Shown here: positions 8,719 through 19,133 of the stretch, in pieces
How the letters are laid out: the number at the start of each line of letters is the position of its first letter
How positions within the stretch are numbered: position 1 is the first letter of the stretch
DNA from: SIG78 sp045635745
Lineage (GTDB): Bacteria; Verrucomicrobiota; Lentisphaeria; Victivallales; Victivallaceae
DNA length: 64,000 nucleotides
Assembly: GCA_045635745.1 (NCBI GenBank)
Contig: JAZTWG010000061.1
Coordinates: 1-64,000 of the forward strand
Direction: 5' to 3'
The notes under the pieces: generated by a model
What the model saw: the letters and a program-made list of their open reading frames with translations, nothing else
Told to the model about the DNA's origin: nothing
Database searches by the model: none
Made by a program: the position numbers and the translations under genes

Positions 8719-11700
8719 ATGAGTTTTTTCAAGAGTGCCGCCGCCAAAATCTGTGAGGGGAGTTTTTCAGCAATGTTTTCCAAAGTGCTCGATTGTCCGG
8801 CATGCAACAACCGTTTTCTGTTTGAACACGATAATGAAAACGGGGTCTTTCCGGAAAAGATCACTTGTCCGGAGTGCGGAGCAAGCAATTTTTCCGGCGA
8901 TTTTTCAGCAGTGATCTTCTGCCCCGGCTGCCGTTCCAAATTGCGTATTCCCCTCGACATAATCAACGATCCCGGGATAAGCTGTCCGCAATGCGGAATC
9001 GATCTGGGCAATGTCAATACGCTCCCCGGCGATGACGATATGACCACATTTACCGGCCACGGTGCCGATCAGCGTCAGCTGTACCGCCGTCTGCTGCAGG
9101 ATGGCGAACAATTCGACAAATACCGTATCATCCGGCTGCTGGGCAAAGGCGGCATGGCGGAAGTTTATCTGGCGGAACATCTTTTGCTCAATCAGCTTTG
9201 CGCGCTCAAACTTATGCGCAGCAATTCCGCGGGGGAAGATCCGGTATTTGTCAAACGTTTTCTGCGCGAAGCAAAGTTGTCGCACCAGTTTGACCACCCC
9301 AATATGGTCAAAGTATTCGATATCGGCAGCGATCACCAGACCGGCTATCTCTTTATTGCCATGGAGTATGTGGAAGGCAAAACACTGCTGGAACTTTCAC
9401 GCGAAAAACAGCTTTCAGCTGAAGATCTCAACGCTGTTACCGTGGCAATGTGTCATGCGCTGCAATGTTTGAGCGATGCCAATATCGTGCACCGCGATAT
9501 AAAGCCTTCCAACATCATGCAGAATAAAGACGGCGTGTTCAAACTTATGGACCTGGGCATTGCCAAAAGCGCCAGTCATCAGCCCGGCGAAATGACCCTC
9601 ACCATGGAGCAGACTACCATCGGTACGCCCAGTTACGCTTCGCCCGAACAATGCCAGAGCGCACACACCGTGGATTACCGGTCCGATATTTACAGTCTGG
9701 GCGCCACACTTTACCACGCTGCCAGCGGCAAACTGCCCTTTGACGGCGAAACCGCGGTGGAAACGATCCTGAAAGTTTTGCAGGAGCCGGCGGAACCGCT
9801 GGAAAATCTGCGTCCGGATCTGCCGCCGGATTTTCTGGCTCTGGTCAGCTGCATGATGGAGAAATCGCCGGAAAAACGCCCCGCCGGCGCAGCAGAAATA
9901 CTGGCAATGATGCACGGCAATAAAAAAGTCAAATCAGTAAATACTGCCAGAAATATACTCAAATCTGTGCTTGCTGTCTTAAAATCTCCCATCAAACTGC
10001 GTGTTATTGCGGCGGTGACAGCGGTTGTGGTGATCGCAATAAATTTCAAGTATCTTGCGGGATTATCCGATTCTGCAGCAAAGACCGGCATGGCAAAAGT
10101 TTCAGCAGCCCCGGCAGTAAAAAAATCGCTGTTTACCGATAAACAGGCGTTATTGAGTTATCCGGAAGAACGGATCTCCACTGCGATACGACCGGGCAGC
10201 CGCGAATACCTTTATCCGGAAATCATCCTGGAAGAAAAAAATTATGATATTCTCGGCAAAGTTAATTTTGCCGTCAATGAATATGCTGCCGGTTTTGACC
10301 GGCGCATGATCCGCAACAACGCCTTGCAGCTCGACGGCAGTTATCCGAAACTCAAAAATAAGGCAATCACACCGGAAAATATCACTGCATTCAACTTAAA
10401 TGCCCTGCAAACAGCGCTCCTGCCCGGCGAAAACTGCACTCTGGAACTGGATATTGCAGCAGAGCCTCAATACGAAGGTCTGATTGCCCGCTGGGGCAAT
10501 TCCTATATAGAGCTGCATGCACACAACCGCAAACTGGCTTTGCTGGTAGGGAAAAATTATTATATAGATACCCAATTTCAGCTCCCCGCCGGCGAGTGGT
10601 TCAATATAACCGTTGCCATAGATGGCGAACACCACAAGCTCTCGCTGCTTTCCGGTGACCGGCTGATCGGTATCTGGATGTTCCCGGAAACAGTTATTCA
10701 GCACAACAAAGTTATTTTTTACAATGTGGAGCAAAAGAGTTCATTCCAGGGCAGAGTGGGACGGATAACCTTGAAAAAAGGCGCTGTGGAGTACACCATC
10801 CCCAAAAACTACAACCGTCTGCCGACTTTGCAAAACATGGATCAGCAGAAGTTTTATGCCGCCTTGGATAAGGTGAAAAACCGCCGGCGCGATCAGCGAA
10901 TAGAACAGGAGAAAAGGCTTGCCATACAGCGCGAAGCTGAAATCGCCGCAAAAAAATCCAGCTTGGCTGCCGAAGAAAAACGCCGGCAGGAAGAAGCCGG
11001 AAAAAAGGCCGAAGAAAAACGCCTTGCCCTGTTGAATAAGTGGCACGATGCGCCATTCGGTGCAGGTTGGTTCACCGATTATGAGCAGGCAGAATTGCAA
11101 GCCGGAAACGGTCATCCTCTGCTGGTGCTGCTGGTAAATCCGGAAGAAAGCAAAAGCCGGAATTTGATAGATTATATCAACGAAAATAAAAATTTCAACA
11201 AGTATATAACAGCCAATTTCACACCGCTCTATCTGGATTGCAGCAATAATACCGAAAAAATTTCAGAACGCCAGAAAGCATATAATCAAAGTATCCGGCA
11301 GAAGCTCAAAGCCGGCAAACTCCAGCTGCCGGCATTTGCAGTTCAGAAGAAATTTCTGAAACCGGCATTGCGGTTCAAACATTTAAAAAGTTCAGATTTG
11401 CTGTCGACCGCCCTCGATACAGCACTCAAAGATATAAAACAGGCTGATTACTTTGCCAATGCCGAACAGCGTCCGGTGGAACTGCGGCTGGCGGAATGCC
11501 GTTTTTTCCTGAAAAATCTGCCGTACAATGACAATTCGCCGCTTGTTCAACTGCGGCGGAATTATCTGCAGCGCCAGATCGGAGTTCTTACTCAACTGCA
11601 GGTATTGCGCCGCAACATTGACAATGCAAAAAAACGTTCATACAGCAACAATACCAGCTTCAGGCGCAAGATTCAGAATTATATTACCCAGGACTACCGC

Positions 11701-13071
11701 GACCGGCAGTATTACAGCAATGGCTCCTGGCATTATGGCAATCGCGATAGAGAAAACGCCTCAAAAGAGCTGCACAGAATGCTCAATGGCAATGGCAGTG
11801 TCAACCCCAATTTGAAAGTGAATGTAAATCTCAATTCCCACCGGCTTTCCGGCGAATATACGCTGCTGGAACTGGCATTGAGCGGCGCGATCAAAGTGGA
11901 TTTTGATCTTCTGGAGCTGCTGAAGAAAAAATTTGCCGATCCGGATCTGATCAGTCAGACCGGGCTCACCCGTTTTTCGCACCGGGCAAATGAATTGGCA
12001 GCCATGGGGCTCAACAATATCGACCGCATACCGGAACGATTCAATGGCAACGACGTGCCTTTGCTCAGGCTGTGCAATACTTACAGCTCTTCAGCGCAAA
12101 ACCGTTTATTCGATTCTCATCAGCCCGATTTCAGCCGGGCCCGGGACCTTTTGCTTTATGCCCCCAGGGTCAATAATCTTTCGCGGACAACACCCATGCA
12201 TTACGCAGCGACCCGCAACAGCCGGCAGTTTGCCGAGGATCTTGTCGGAGCCGGGTTCAGTGAGTTTGACCGCCTGAATTATGCCGGCGAAACCATTTAT
12301 GAATCCGCTTTGAGCCATGGCAGCGATCAGATGGTGCAGTTCCTGCGGGATCACAATCTTACCGGCAATAACATCAATAAAAATTATCTGCGCCAATTTG
12401 AGTTTACCGAAGCGATCCGGCATAACGATGCCCAAAAGGCGGAAAAACTTCTGAAAGAAGGTGCCGACGCCCGGCGGATGTGGTGGAATAATCTCAATGC
12501 TTTGCAGAATGCCTGTTTGCTCGGCCATATGTCAACAGTGAATATGCTTTTACGCAACAATGTTGCCGAAAAAAATAATGACAACAATAACAACTCGATC
12601 GACCCCTCTTTACTGATAGCCGTCAGCAAAAACAATACGCTGCTGTTTCAAACACTGCTGGCCAATGGTATTTCTGCGGAAGGCTCTGTATATTACCACG
12701 GCTACCGGCAAAATCTGCTTCAGATTGTCTGTGCCTATGCTGCGAGCAATGAAGGACGCAATTTACATGTGACATTCTTTCTGAATACGCTCAAACGCCA
12801 TTCCCGCAATTTTGATATAGATCAGGAAATAAACGGCCGTACCGCCTTGAGTATTGTCTGTTTGAGAGAAGAAACTGACAACAGCCAGCAGATATATTCG
12901 CTGGTAAAAACACTTCTTGATATGGGAGCCAAACCCTTCAACAACCGTTATACAGTTTTCAGCACACTGGTCCGCAATCCGCGAACCAAAGCCCTGCTGG
13001 AAAAGGCAGAAAAGCGATATGGCCGGTCAATAAAAAAACGCAAGATCAAACGCAAGGCGGTTTCCCGGTGA
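8719..13071 (+). CDS. transmembrane Ser/Thr kinase with zinc ribbons, LamG-like, thioredoxin-like and ankyrin domains
   Basis: 1450 aa. Four CxxC pairs (C26/29, C50/53, C68/71, C89/92) form an N-terminal zinc-ribbon region. A complete Hanks-type kinase follows: glycine loop GKGGMAEVY (142-150), Lys164, HRDIKPSN (258-265), DLG (278-280) and SPE (308-310). One transmembrane helix lies at about 426-442. The remaining roughly 1000 residues should be extracytoplasmic: a LamG/concanavalin-like domain (about 565-694), an AEEKRRQEE-type charged coiled coil (about 715-770), a thioredoxin-like fold without CxxC (about 771-890), a basic helical linker, and degenerate ankyrin repeats (about 1135-1430; for example TPMHYAATRNSRQFAEDLV). 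An alternative ATG at 8773, with GGAG 10 nt upstream, would start just before the first CxxC. I infer that it senses an external or envelope signal and phosphorylates cytoplasmic targets. Confidence 0.9.
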   Translation: MSFFKSAAAKICEGSFSAMFSKVLDCPACNNRFLFEHDNENGVFPEKITCPECGASNFSGDFSAVIFCPGCRSKLRIPLDIINDPGISCPQCGIDLGNVNTLPGDDDMTTFTGHGADQRQLYRRLLQDGEQFDKYRIIRLLGKGGMAEVYLAEHLLLNQLCALKLMRSNSAGEDPVFVKRFLREAKLSHQFDHPNMVKVFDIGSDHQTGYLFIAMEYVEGKTLLELSREKQLSAEDLNAVTVAMCHALQCLSDANIVHRDIKPSNIMQNKDGVFKLMDLGIAKSASHQPGEMTLTMEQTTIGTPSYASPEQCQSAHTVDYRSDIYSLGATLYHAASGKLPFDGETAVETILKVLQEPAEPLENLRPDLPPDFLALVSCMMEKSPEKRPAGAAEILAMMHGNKKVKSVNTARNILKSVLAVLKSPIKLRVIAAVTAVVVIAINFKYLAGLSDSAAKTGMAKVSAAPAVKKSLFTDKQALLSYPEERISTAIRPGSREYLYPEIILEEKNYDILGKVNFAVNEYAAGFDRRMIRNNALQLDGSYPKLKNKAITPENITAFNLNALQTALLPGENCTLELDIAAEPQYEGLIARWGNSYIELHAHNRKLALLVGKNYYIDTQFQLPAGEWFNITVAIDGEHHKLSLLSGDRLIGIWMFPETVIQHNKVIFYNVEQKSSFQGRVGRITLKKGAVEYTIPKNYNRLPTLQNMDQQKFYAALDKVKNRRRDQRIEQEKRLAIQREAEIAAKKSSLAAEEKRRQEEAGKKAEEKRLALLNKWHDAPFGAGWFTDYEQAELQAGNGHPLLVLLVNPEESKSRNLIDYINENKNFNKYITANFTPLYLDCSNNTEKISERQKAYNQSIRQKLKAGKLQLPAFAVQKKFLKPALRFKHLKSSDLLSTALDTALKDIKQADYFANAEQRPVELRLAECRFFLKNLPYNDNSPLVQLRRNYLQRQIGVLTQLQVLRRNIDNAKKRSYSNNTSFRRKIQNYITQDYRDRQYYSNGSWHYGNRDRENASKELHRMLNGNGSVNPNLKVNVNLNSHRLSGEYTLLELALSGAIKVDFDLLELLKKKFADPDLISQTGLTRFSHRANELAAMGLNNIDRIPERFNGNDVPLLRLCNTYSSSAQNRLFDSHQPDFSRARDLLLYAPRVNNLSRTTPMHYAATRNSRQFAEDLVGAGFSEFDRLNYAGETIYESALSHGSDQMVQFLRDHNLTGNNINKNYLRQFEFTEAIRHNDAQKAEKLLKEGADARRMWWNNLNALQNACLLGHMSTVNMLLRNNVAEKNNDNNNNSIDPSLLIAVSKNNTLLFQTLLANGISAEGSVYYHGYRQNLLQIVCAYAASNEGRNLHVTFFLNTLKRHSRNFDIDQEINGRTALSIVCLREETDNSQQIYSLVKTLLDMGAKPFNNRYTVFSTLVRNPRTKALLEKAEKRYGRSIKKRKIKRKAVSR

Positions 13072-13211
13072 AAATACCGGATAAATACGATATTTTTATT
13101 TGCATTTATAAAAAAATGCGGCATTTTATATCACTTGAATATGAATAATACAAATGCCGGAGCAGTGCCCGCTGCATGGATTTGTTCAATCTGTTTTATG
13201 GAGTTTCAGTT

Positions 13212-14882
13212 ATGTTTATAAAAGTTTGGCGCAGCAGTTGTGCATTGCTGCTGGCGGGATTTTTTGCGGTTTTTCTGCTGCTGCCGGTAGGTATGGTAAT
13301 TGCCGAGGGGTGTTCGTGGCGGATAATTTCTGAATTATGGGAAAATCCAGTCTACCGCGGCGGACTGGCAAACTCTTTTCTGCTTTCTCTGACAACGACA
13401 TTGCTGGTTTTTCTGCTGGCGCTGCCGCTGGCGATCCTTTCCGACAGTTATGATTTCAAAGGCAAAGGTCTGTGGAACGCCATGATTCTGGCACCGATGA
13501 TCCTGCCGCCATTTGTGGGGGCATTGGGCTTCCAGCAACTTTTCGGCTATTACGGCGTGCTGAACACCATATTGGTCGATATGGGTTTTGCCCGGGTGGA
13601 TTTTCTGGGCGGCAGCGGCAAATTTTACGCCATAGCATTTATTGAAGCATTGCATCTTTATCCGATACTGTATTTGAATTTGTCGGCAGCCCTTGCCAAC
13701 TGCGATCCCGCTTTGCAGGAAGCCGCACGTAATCTGGGCATCGGGCGGATACCGCGTTTTTTCAAAGTCACATTGCCGCTGATCCGGCCGGGGATACTGG
13801 CCGGCGGCAGTCTGGTGCTGATCTGGAGCTTTACCGAGCTGGGCACGCCGCTGATGTTCGGCTTTACCCGGGTAACTCCGGTGCAGGTATTTGACGGCTT
13901 GAGTGAACTGGAAAGCAACCCCATGCCTTATGCACTGGTACTGGTCATGATGATCGCCGCATCCATACTCTATCTGGCGGGGCGGCTGCTGGCCGGCGGC
14001 GGCAACGGGGCTTCGGCGGTAAAAGGTTCCAGCGGCAGTATTGCCCGCGAGCTGCATGGGTTTGCCGCATGGCTGCCGGGAATAGTTTTCGGGATCGTTA
14101 CGGTGCTGGCCGTACTGCCGCATATTGCATTGCTGCTGATAGCGTTCAGCCGCGACTATTACGGCACGATCATACCCGGCAGCTGGACATTGATGAACTT
14201 TGAAAATGCTCTGGGCGACAAACTGGTGGTGCCGAGTATTTTCAACAGTTTGCGCTACTCGCTGGCGGCCACACTGCTGGCAACAGTAAGCGGCACGCTC
14301 TGTGCGGTGCTGGTGGTGCGCTGGAAGCCCCGCGGCGCGGTATTTTTTGATGTTTTGAGTATGCTGCCGCTGGCGATCCCCGGAATCGTGATGGCGTTTG
14401 GCTTTCTGGGTATGACGGTCAAATTTTCCTGGGCAAGTGCCATTTTTGATCCGATAAATTCTCCGCTGTGGCTGCTGGCCGGAGCTTACGCCATCCGGCG
14501 TTTGCCCTATGTGATGCGCTCGGTGGCATCGGGTTTGGAACAGACTCCGGTGGCACTGGAAGAAGCGGCATTGAGCGTGGGCGCGCCGCGCCGGAAAGTT
14601 TTCAGCAAGATACTGGTGCCGCTGCTGGCGGCGAATTTGCTGATCGGCGGATTGTTTGCATTCAGCTTTTCGATGCTGGAGGTTTCCGACTCGCTTATTC
14701 TGGTGCAGAAGAGCGCATTCTATCCTATAACCAAAGCGATTTTTGAATTGTCGCAAGTTCTCGGTGCCGGCGGCGTTACCGCCAGTGCATTCGGGGTGTG
14801 GACCATGATCTTCATGGGTGCTGCATTGGGTGCCGCCAGCGCAATACTGGGTAAAAAACTCGGGGCGCTTTTCCGCTTTTGA
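13212..14882 (+). CDS. two-domain ABC transporter permease (FbpB/iron(III) type)
   Basis: 556 aa from the ATG at 13212 (GGAG 8 nt upstream); an in-frame ATG at 13176 has poorer spacing. It is very hydrophobic, about 12 membrane helices, and contains two MetI-like units. Each has an EAA-type coupling loop: LQEAARNLGIGRIPRFFKVTLP in the first half (quoted in parts: EAARNLGIG, FFKVTLPLIRPG) and LEEAALSVGAPRRKVF in the second. Fused duplicated permeases of this kind belong to FbpB-type ferric importers. No binding protein or ATPase is adjacent; the matching pair is at 2373-5011 on the other strand. It follows the kinase gene by 140 bp and converges on the debranching enzyme with only 21 bp between. 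Confidence 0.9.
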   Translation: MFIKVWRSSCALLLAGFFAVFLLLPVGMVIAEGCSWRIISELWENPVYRGGLANSFLLSLTTTLLVFLLALPLAILSDSYDFKGKGLWNAMILAPMILPPFVGALGFQQLFGYYGVLNTILVDMGFARVDFLGGSGKFYAIAFIEALHLYPILYLNLSAALANCDPALQEAARNLGIGRIPRFFKVTLPLIRPGILAGGSLVLIWSFTELGTPLMFGFTRVTPVQVFDGLSELESNPMPYALVLVMMIAASILYLAGRLLAGGGNGASAVKGSSGSIARELHGFAAWLPGIVFGIVTVLAVLPHIALLLIAFSRDYYGTIIPGSWTLMNFENALGDKLVVPSIFNSLRYSLAATLLATVSGTLCAVLVVRWKPRGAVFFDVLSMLPLAIPGIVMAFGFLGMTVKFSWASAIFDPINSPLWLLAGAYAIRRLPYVMRSVASGLEQTPVALEEAALSVGAPRRKVFSKILVPLLAANLLIGGLFAFSFSMLEVSDSLILVQKSAFYPITKAIFELSQVLGAGGVTASAFGVWTMIFMGAALGAASAILGKKLGALFRF

Positions 14883-14903
14883 GCCGGGAATTGAAAGAGG
14901 AAC

Positions 14904-17900
14904 TCACAAGCCCAGCAGTTTTGCCACGCGGTAAAACTCGCTTACGCTCCACGCCTGTGCGGCGCATCCGCCCCAGTTGTGGGGGTAATCGCCATCGGCG
15001 ACTTCCGGCAGCTGCCCGGGGCAGCCGTCATTGAAGTAGCATGAACTTGAGCGCAGCAATGCCCTTGCCGCATCCAGAACCCTGTCGCCATGGAGCATAT
15101 ACAGCGCTTCCACATAGCTCGGGAACGGCCAGCACCATGCTGTGCCATTGTGGTATGCCGCTTTGCGCGAAGTATCTTCCGGCCCGCAATAGTGCCCGAT
15201 GTAGGGCTGATCGGGATCATTGAGCAAACGCCCGTGGAGTTTCACCGGCAGCGGCGGCTCCACGCGAAAATTGCCCAGACTGCGGATGGCACCGGGAATA
15301 ACCAGTTTGCTGCAGCTTTCCACGATAGAACTCTGCAGCGATTTATCTTTCAGAACATTCAAAGTAACTGCCAGAAGCGCATTGGGGCGCACCGCATTAT
15401 CCGGAACCGCCGCGGCGGCCGGGGTATCCGGCGAAGCGTGCAGACAATCGCTGAAGCGCTCATATTCCGGCAGATAAAAATATTTTTTTATGGATTCGGC
15501 GGTTTGTTCAGCCCCGGCGCGGTATTCATTTCTGTAACACGCAAGCATATTCTGCAATGCAAACCAAAGCGCCTGAATTTCAATGGGATAACCCGCCCGC
15601 GGCGAACCGGCCGGATAATTGGTATCCATCCAGGTATAATGCGCCGGACTGTAAACCAGATTGCTCTCGCGATCGGCAAAAATTCCGTTATCCGTACCGT
15701 AACGGTAAAAGTGAGCAATAGATTCGATTATCTCCAACACCGGGCGTTTTTCAGCTCCGGCAGCAGCATAAAGGATCTCCGGAGAACCCGCAGCTCTGAT
15801 ATAGTCAGCAATCGCCACCGCCAGCCAGAGCGGGGCATCGCTCGTTTCGCGGTTGGAGTCGTTATTGCCCCGGATCATATTGGGTATGGTGCCGTGTTTT
15901 TCAAATCCGGCAAACTGCAATATCACTTCGCGGGATTCTTCGAGCATATTTGCCGCGATCATACCGCGCAAAACAATGAGTGTATCGCGCCCCCAGTCGA
16001 GAAACCACGGATATCCGGCAATGACCGTGCGGTATTCGTTGCGTTTGACCACAAAGTTTTTGAGTGCATTTTCTGCTGCATCCATAATATCGGCACTCGC
16101 GGGGAAACGGTCAGGCTCCGGAAACTCGGCCTGCACATCAGGGATATGACATTGAGCAAGCAGAAGCGCTTCATCGCCGCCGGAGATTTCGCCGGAAAAA
16201 TATCCGGGGCTGAAAATGTCGCAATTATGTTCAAGCCCGTAGTAATTTTCCAACGGCAGTTCTGTCATATACTGCCATTGTTTTTCGCTGAAGAACCGGC
16301 ATTTATCCATATTTACCGCCAGCTGCCGCCGGCTGTCGGGCGCAAAAACAAATCCGTATTCAGCGGCTTCCACGGCATTGGGGAAACTGTTTTCGGCGCC
16401 GGAATAAGCTTTGGTCACCGCGTGATTATCGCGATCATCGATCTGACAGCGCACGATCAGCTGCACCGGCACATTATCTGCCAGCAGCCGCTGATTGCCG
16501 CCGGCAGGCCGGCGCCGGAACTCCAGCTTTACAGCGTTGGCATTGAAAGCAAATCTGCCGGTGATATCCAGTTTGACCGTTTTGCCCTGGCCCACCGGCA
16601 CATCAAATTCCCAACGGGCAAGATTGCGGAGCCCGGATCGGAAACAGCGCTGCACCGCAAAGTTTACTTCCTGTGAAAAACCGTTCAAAACCAGCCAGAC
16701 CTTGCACCGCACCAGCATTACACGCCGATCCACCGGAAACTCGCTGTTCAAATTTGCCGCCAGCAGCGCATCGTATTTGCTGACCAGATCGCCCCAGCGG
16801 GCTGGAACCTGCATGTAGCCGCCCAGCGAGTTCACCCCCAACGCGTGCCGCGGCGGACCGGATTTCAAATCGTTGGAATTAAAGTGCAGTTTAACCAGTT
16901 CTCTGCTGTCCCCGGCGGGCAGATACCTTATATGGCTGATGCGGCGGACCGTTTCTTCATTTTCAAAAACCGTCATTTCCAGCACCGGATCACCAACAGG
17001 CACATCATCTTCGGCCAGCGGCGCAAACAAAGCAAAATAACACTCATTTCCCAGATGCACCGACCGCTCAAACCGCAAAGTTCTGCCGTCGGATTTCAGC
17101 TCGGCGCGGAAAGCGTATTTACTGCTGATCGCCAGACACCAGTTTGGCGGTACCATAATCAGGCGGTCGGTATCAAATCCATCACAGAACTCCACGACCT
17201 GACGGTTGCGGAAAAATTTGCGGAAATCTGCCTTGAGTTCGCTCAAAAGCTCATCCCAACTGCCATGATACTGTATTTTCGCCGCCTGCAAGGCCTTACC
17301 CAGCGCCAATTTCAATTTCTGTTGGCGGATCATTTCGGGAGTGCGGAACGGACTTTGGAGTTCATTTTGCAACTGTTCGGGCAAGCTTTTGTCGGCAGTA
17401 AGCAATCTGCATTCGCCGGGAGCAAGCCGGATGCTGCACTCATTGCCCTGCCACTCAAGAAAAAAGCGCTCCATACTCAAAAAATCATACGCTTCGGATG
17501 AACCGTGCCACATATCGCGGGAAAATCTGACTTGCGAACTTTCGCGCCAGTTGAGATTTATCAGACAAAGCACTTCCATACCGTTGCGCTCGCGCCGGAT
17601 CGCCAGCGCCTGATCCGGCGCATGATTGCACCAATGCCTGACCGCACCACCGTAAAAAGCCGGATGCAGCCGCATGACACCGTGCAAACGCTGGAGAAAC
17701 TCCACCATATTGTGCTGTGCGCCCCAGTTGAGCGGACGTGCTTCGTGCACATCGACCTTGGCTTTGGCGAACCACTCCACGCCATTGGTAAATCCGAACG
17801 CGCCGCTGTCAGACATAAAACACATCAGTGCGCAGCGCATACGGGCAAAGGTTTCGCCGGTTGCCGCCAAACGGTTGTTGTCATGGGTTTCGGCAAAATT

Positions 17901-19121
17901 GATCAGAGTTCCGGCGCTGCGGCTGATATTTTCGGCATATCCGGCACAGGACTCCACTTCGCTGCGGCTGTAATTCTGAAAAAGTTCCGAATATGCCCAG
18001 TCCAAGCCGCAATTTTTCAAAAGATCGGTCTGTTTATCCTGCGGTCCGCCCAGACCTTCAAGCATAAAAACGGTATCGGGGTACTCGTTGCGGACTTTAG
18101 CTTCAATATATTGCCACGCTTCGGTCGGCAGCATGTATCCGGCATCGCAGCGGAAACCATCCACCCCCTTCCGGCACCAGTACAAAAAGACTTCCGCCAT
18201 ATAGCGCTGCACCGCAGTTTGATTATAATCCAATTTGCAGAGATCCGCCCAGACCACCCCCCATGCGCCCGGCGACTCGATCCTTCTGCTTGCCGGATCG
18301 CGGACAAACCACTCGGGGTGTTCGGTCTGCAGCCTGCTCGCCCAGCCGGTGTGATTTACCGGTATATCCAGAAATATCCGCCCTTTACGGCTGTGCACGG
18401 CATCAACGAGTTCGGTAAACTGTTCCATCGGGGTAGCGCACTCGTCAAACTCCGCCAGCGCCGGATCCACCGCAAAGTAATCGAGCACGGCAAAAGGACT
18501 GCCGAAAGTACCCATTCTGCCGTAAACCGTCGGCACCGGATGAATGGGCAAAAGCTGAAGTATGCGCGAACCTAAAACACCGAAAATAAAATCCAGTTTG
18601 TTTTTCAGATCGCGGAAAGTTCCTGATGGCGGTATTACCGTATAATTTTTTTCCAGCAGTTTTCCTGCGCCTTCATCAATATCGCCGGCCTGACTTTTGC
18701 TGCAGTTTTCACCAAATTGCCGGACAAAAGCTGTATACATCAGATTCGCCCCGATATTGTCGGCGGCTTCGACTTTAAGCTGAATATTTCCGCCTTCCGG
18801 CCAGAGCAGTTTTGCCGCCGGATCGGCGGGAGCAAAAAATGGTTTCAGCTCAAATACCCCGGTTTCGGTCAGGATCAGTTCCAATTCAAAGCTGTTGCGG
18901 TCGATGCGTTCAAATTCCAGATCGTGCCAATCACGTCCGGCGGGGCGCTGATTATTTTCCACGGCATCGATTATCTCGCGCCGCCGCACCGGGGCCATGC
19001 CCAGATTGGTACGCAAAAAAGCGCGTCCATCACCAAATCCGGCGCTGTTGGTAAAATAAAATCTGACACTTTCGCCCGCGTAAAATATCCGGCGGTCGGA
19101 ATTCAGTCGGCACTCCAGCAT
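14904..19121 (-). CDS. bifunctional glycogen debranching enzyme, GH13 + GH133 (eukaryotic AGL-like layout)
   Basis: 1405 aa. An N-terminal beta domain is followed by a GH13 barrel with region I DIPVNHT, region II GVDGFRCDAG (nucleophile D326), region III MLEGLGG (acid E355) and region IV ETHDNNR (H413, D414). This would be the 4-alpha-glucanotransferase. After a beta-rich linker, the C-terminal part from about residue 1035 has the amylo-1,6-glucosidase signature FLDWGRDTLI, then HGTIPNMIRG and a late GTAWCWPFPSYVEAL. Most bacterial debranching enzymes (GlgX/TreX) are single-domain GH13 proteins of about 650-700 aa, so this two-enzyme fusion is unusual. It should remove glycogen branch points in the cytoplasm; no signal peptide is present. 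The next gene downstream of its start, the zinc peptidase, is only 12 bp away. Confidence 0.9.
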   Translation of the reverse strand: MLECRLNSDRRIFYAGESVRFYFTNSAGFGDGRAFLRTNLGMAPVRRREIIDAVENNQRPAGRDWHDLEFERIDRNSFELELILTETGVFELKPFFAPADPAAKLLWPEGGNIQLKVEAADNIGANLMYTAFVRQFGENCSKSQAGDIDEGAGKLLEKNYTVIPPSGTFRDLKNKLDFIFGVLGSRILQLLPIHPVPTVYGRMGTFGSPFAVLDYFAVDPALAEFDECATPMEQFTELVDAVHSRKGRIFLDIPVNHTGWASRLQTEHPEWFVRDPASRRIESPGAWGVVWADLCKLDYNQTAVQRYMAEVFLYWCRKGVDGFRCDAGYMLPTEAWQYIEAKVRNEYPDTVFMLEGLGGPQDKQTDLLKNCGLDWAYSELFQNYSRSEVESCAGYAENISRSAGTLINFAETHDNNRLAATGETFARMRCALMCFMSDSGAFGFTNGVEWFAKAKVDVHEARPLNWGAQHNMVEFLQRLHGVMRLHPAFYGGAVRHWCNHAPDQALAIRRERNGMEVLCLINLNWRESSQVRFSRDMWHGSSEAYDFLSMERFFLEWQGNECSIRLAPGECRLLTADKSLPEQLQNELQSPFRTPEMIRQQKLKLALGKALQAAKIQYHGSWDELLSELKADFRKFFRNRQVVEFCDGFDTDRLIMVPPNWCLAISSKYAFRAELKSDGRTLRFERSVHLGNECYFALFAPLAEDDVPVGDPVLEMTVFENEETVRRISHIRYLPAGDSRELVKLHFNSNDLKSGPPRHALGVNSLGGYMQVPARWGDLVSKYDALLAANLNSEFPVDRRVMLVRCKVWLVLNGFSQEVNFAVQRCFRSGLRNLARWEFDVPVGQGKTVKLDITGRFAFNANAVKLEFRRRPAGGNQRLLADNVPVQLIVRCQIDDRDNHAVTKAYSGAENSFPNAVEAAEYGFVFAPDSRRQLAVNMDKCRFFSEKQWQYMTELPLENYYGLEHNCDIFSPGYFSGEISGGDEALLLAQCHIPDVQAEFPEPDRFPASADIMDAAENALKNFVVKRNEYRTVIAGYPWFLDWGRDTLIVLRGMIAANMLEESREVILQFAGFEKHGTIPNMIRGNNDSNRETSDAPLWLAVAIADYIRAAGSPEILYAAAGAEKRPVLEIIESIAHFYRYGTDNGIFADRESNLVYSPAHYTWMDTNYPAGSPRAGYPIEIQALWFALQNMLACYRNEYRAGAEQTAESIKKYFYLPEYERFSDCLHASPDTPAAAAVPDNAVRPNALLAVTLNVLKDKSLQSSIVESCSKLVIPGAIRSLGNFRVEPPLPVKLHGRLLNDPDQPYIGHYCGPEDTSRKAAYHNGTAWCWPFPSYVEALYMLHGDRVLDAARALLRSSSCYFNDGCPGQLPEVADGDYPHNWGGCAAQAWSVSEFYRVAKLLGL

Positions 19122-19133
19122 GGCAAAATCCGT

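Noticed and set aside
11640..12620. Asn-rich tracts in the kinase gene as possible frameshift or low-complexity error
   Set aside because: The frame continues without interruption to ankyrin-like repeats and codon use does not change; AAC/AAT runs are short.
13335..14756. Minus-strand open frame of 473 codons opposite the permease
   Set aside because: The translation is Gln/His/Arg-rich, the usual mirror of a Leu/Ala-rich membrane protein.
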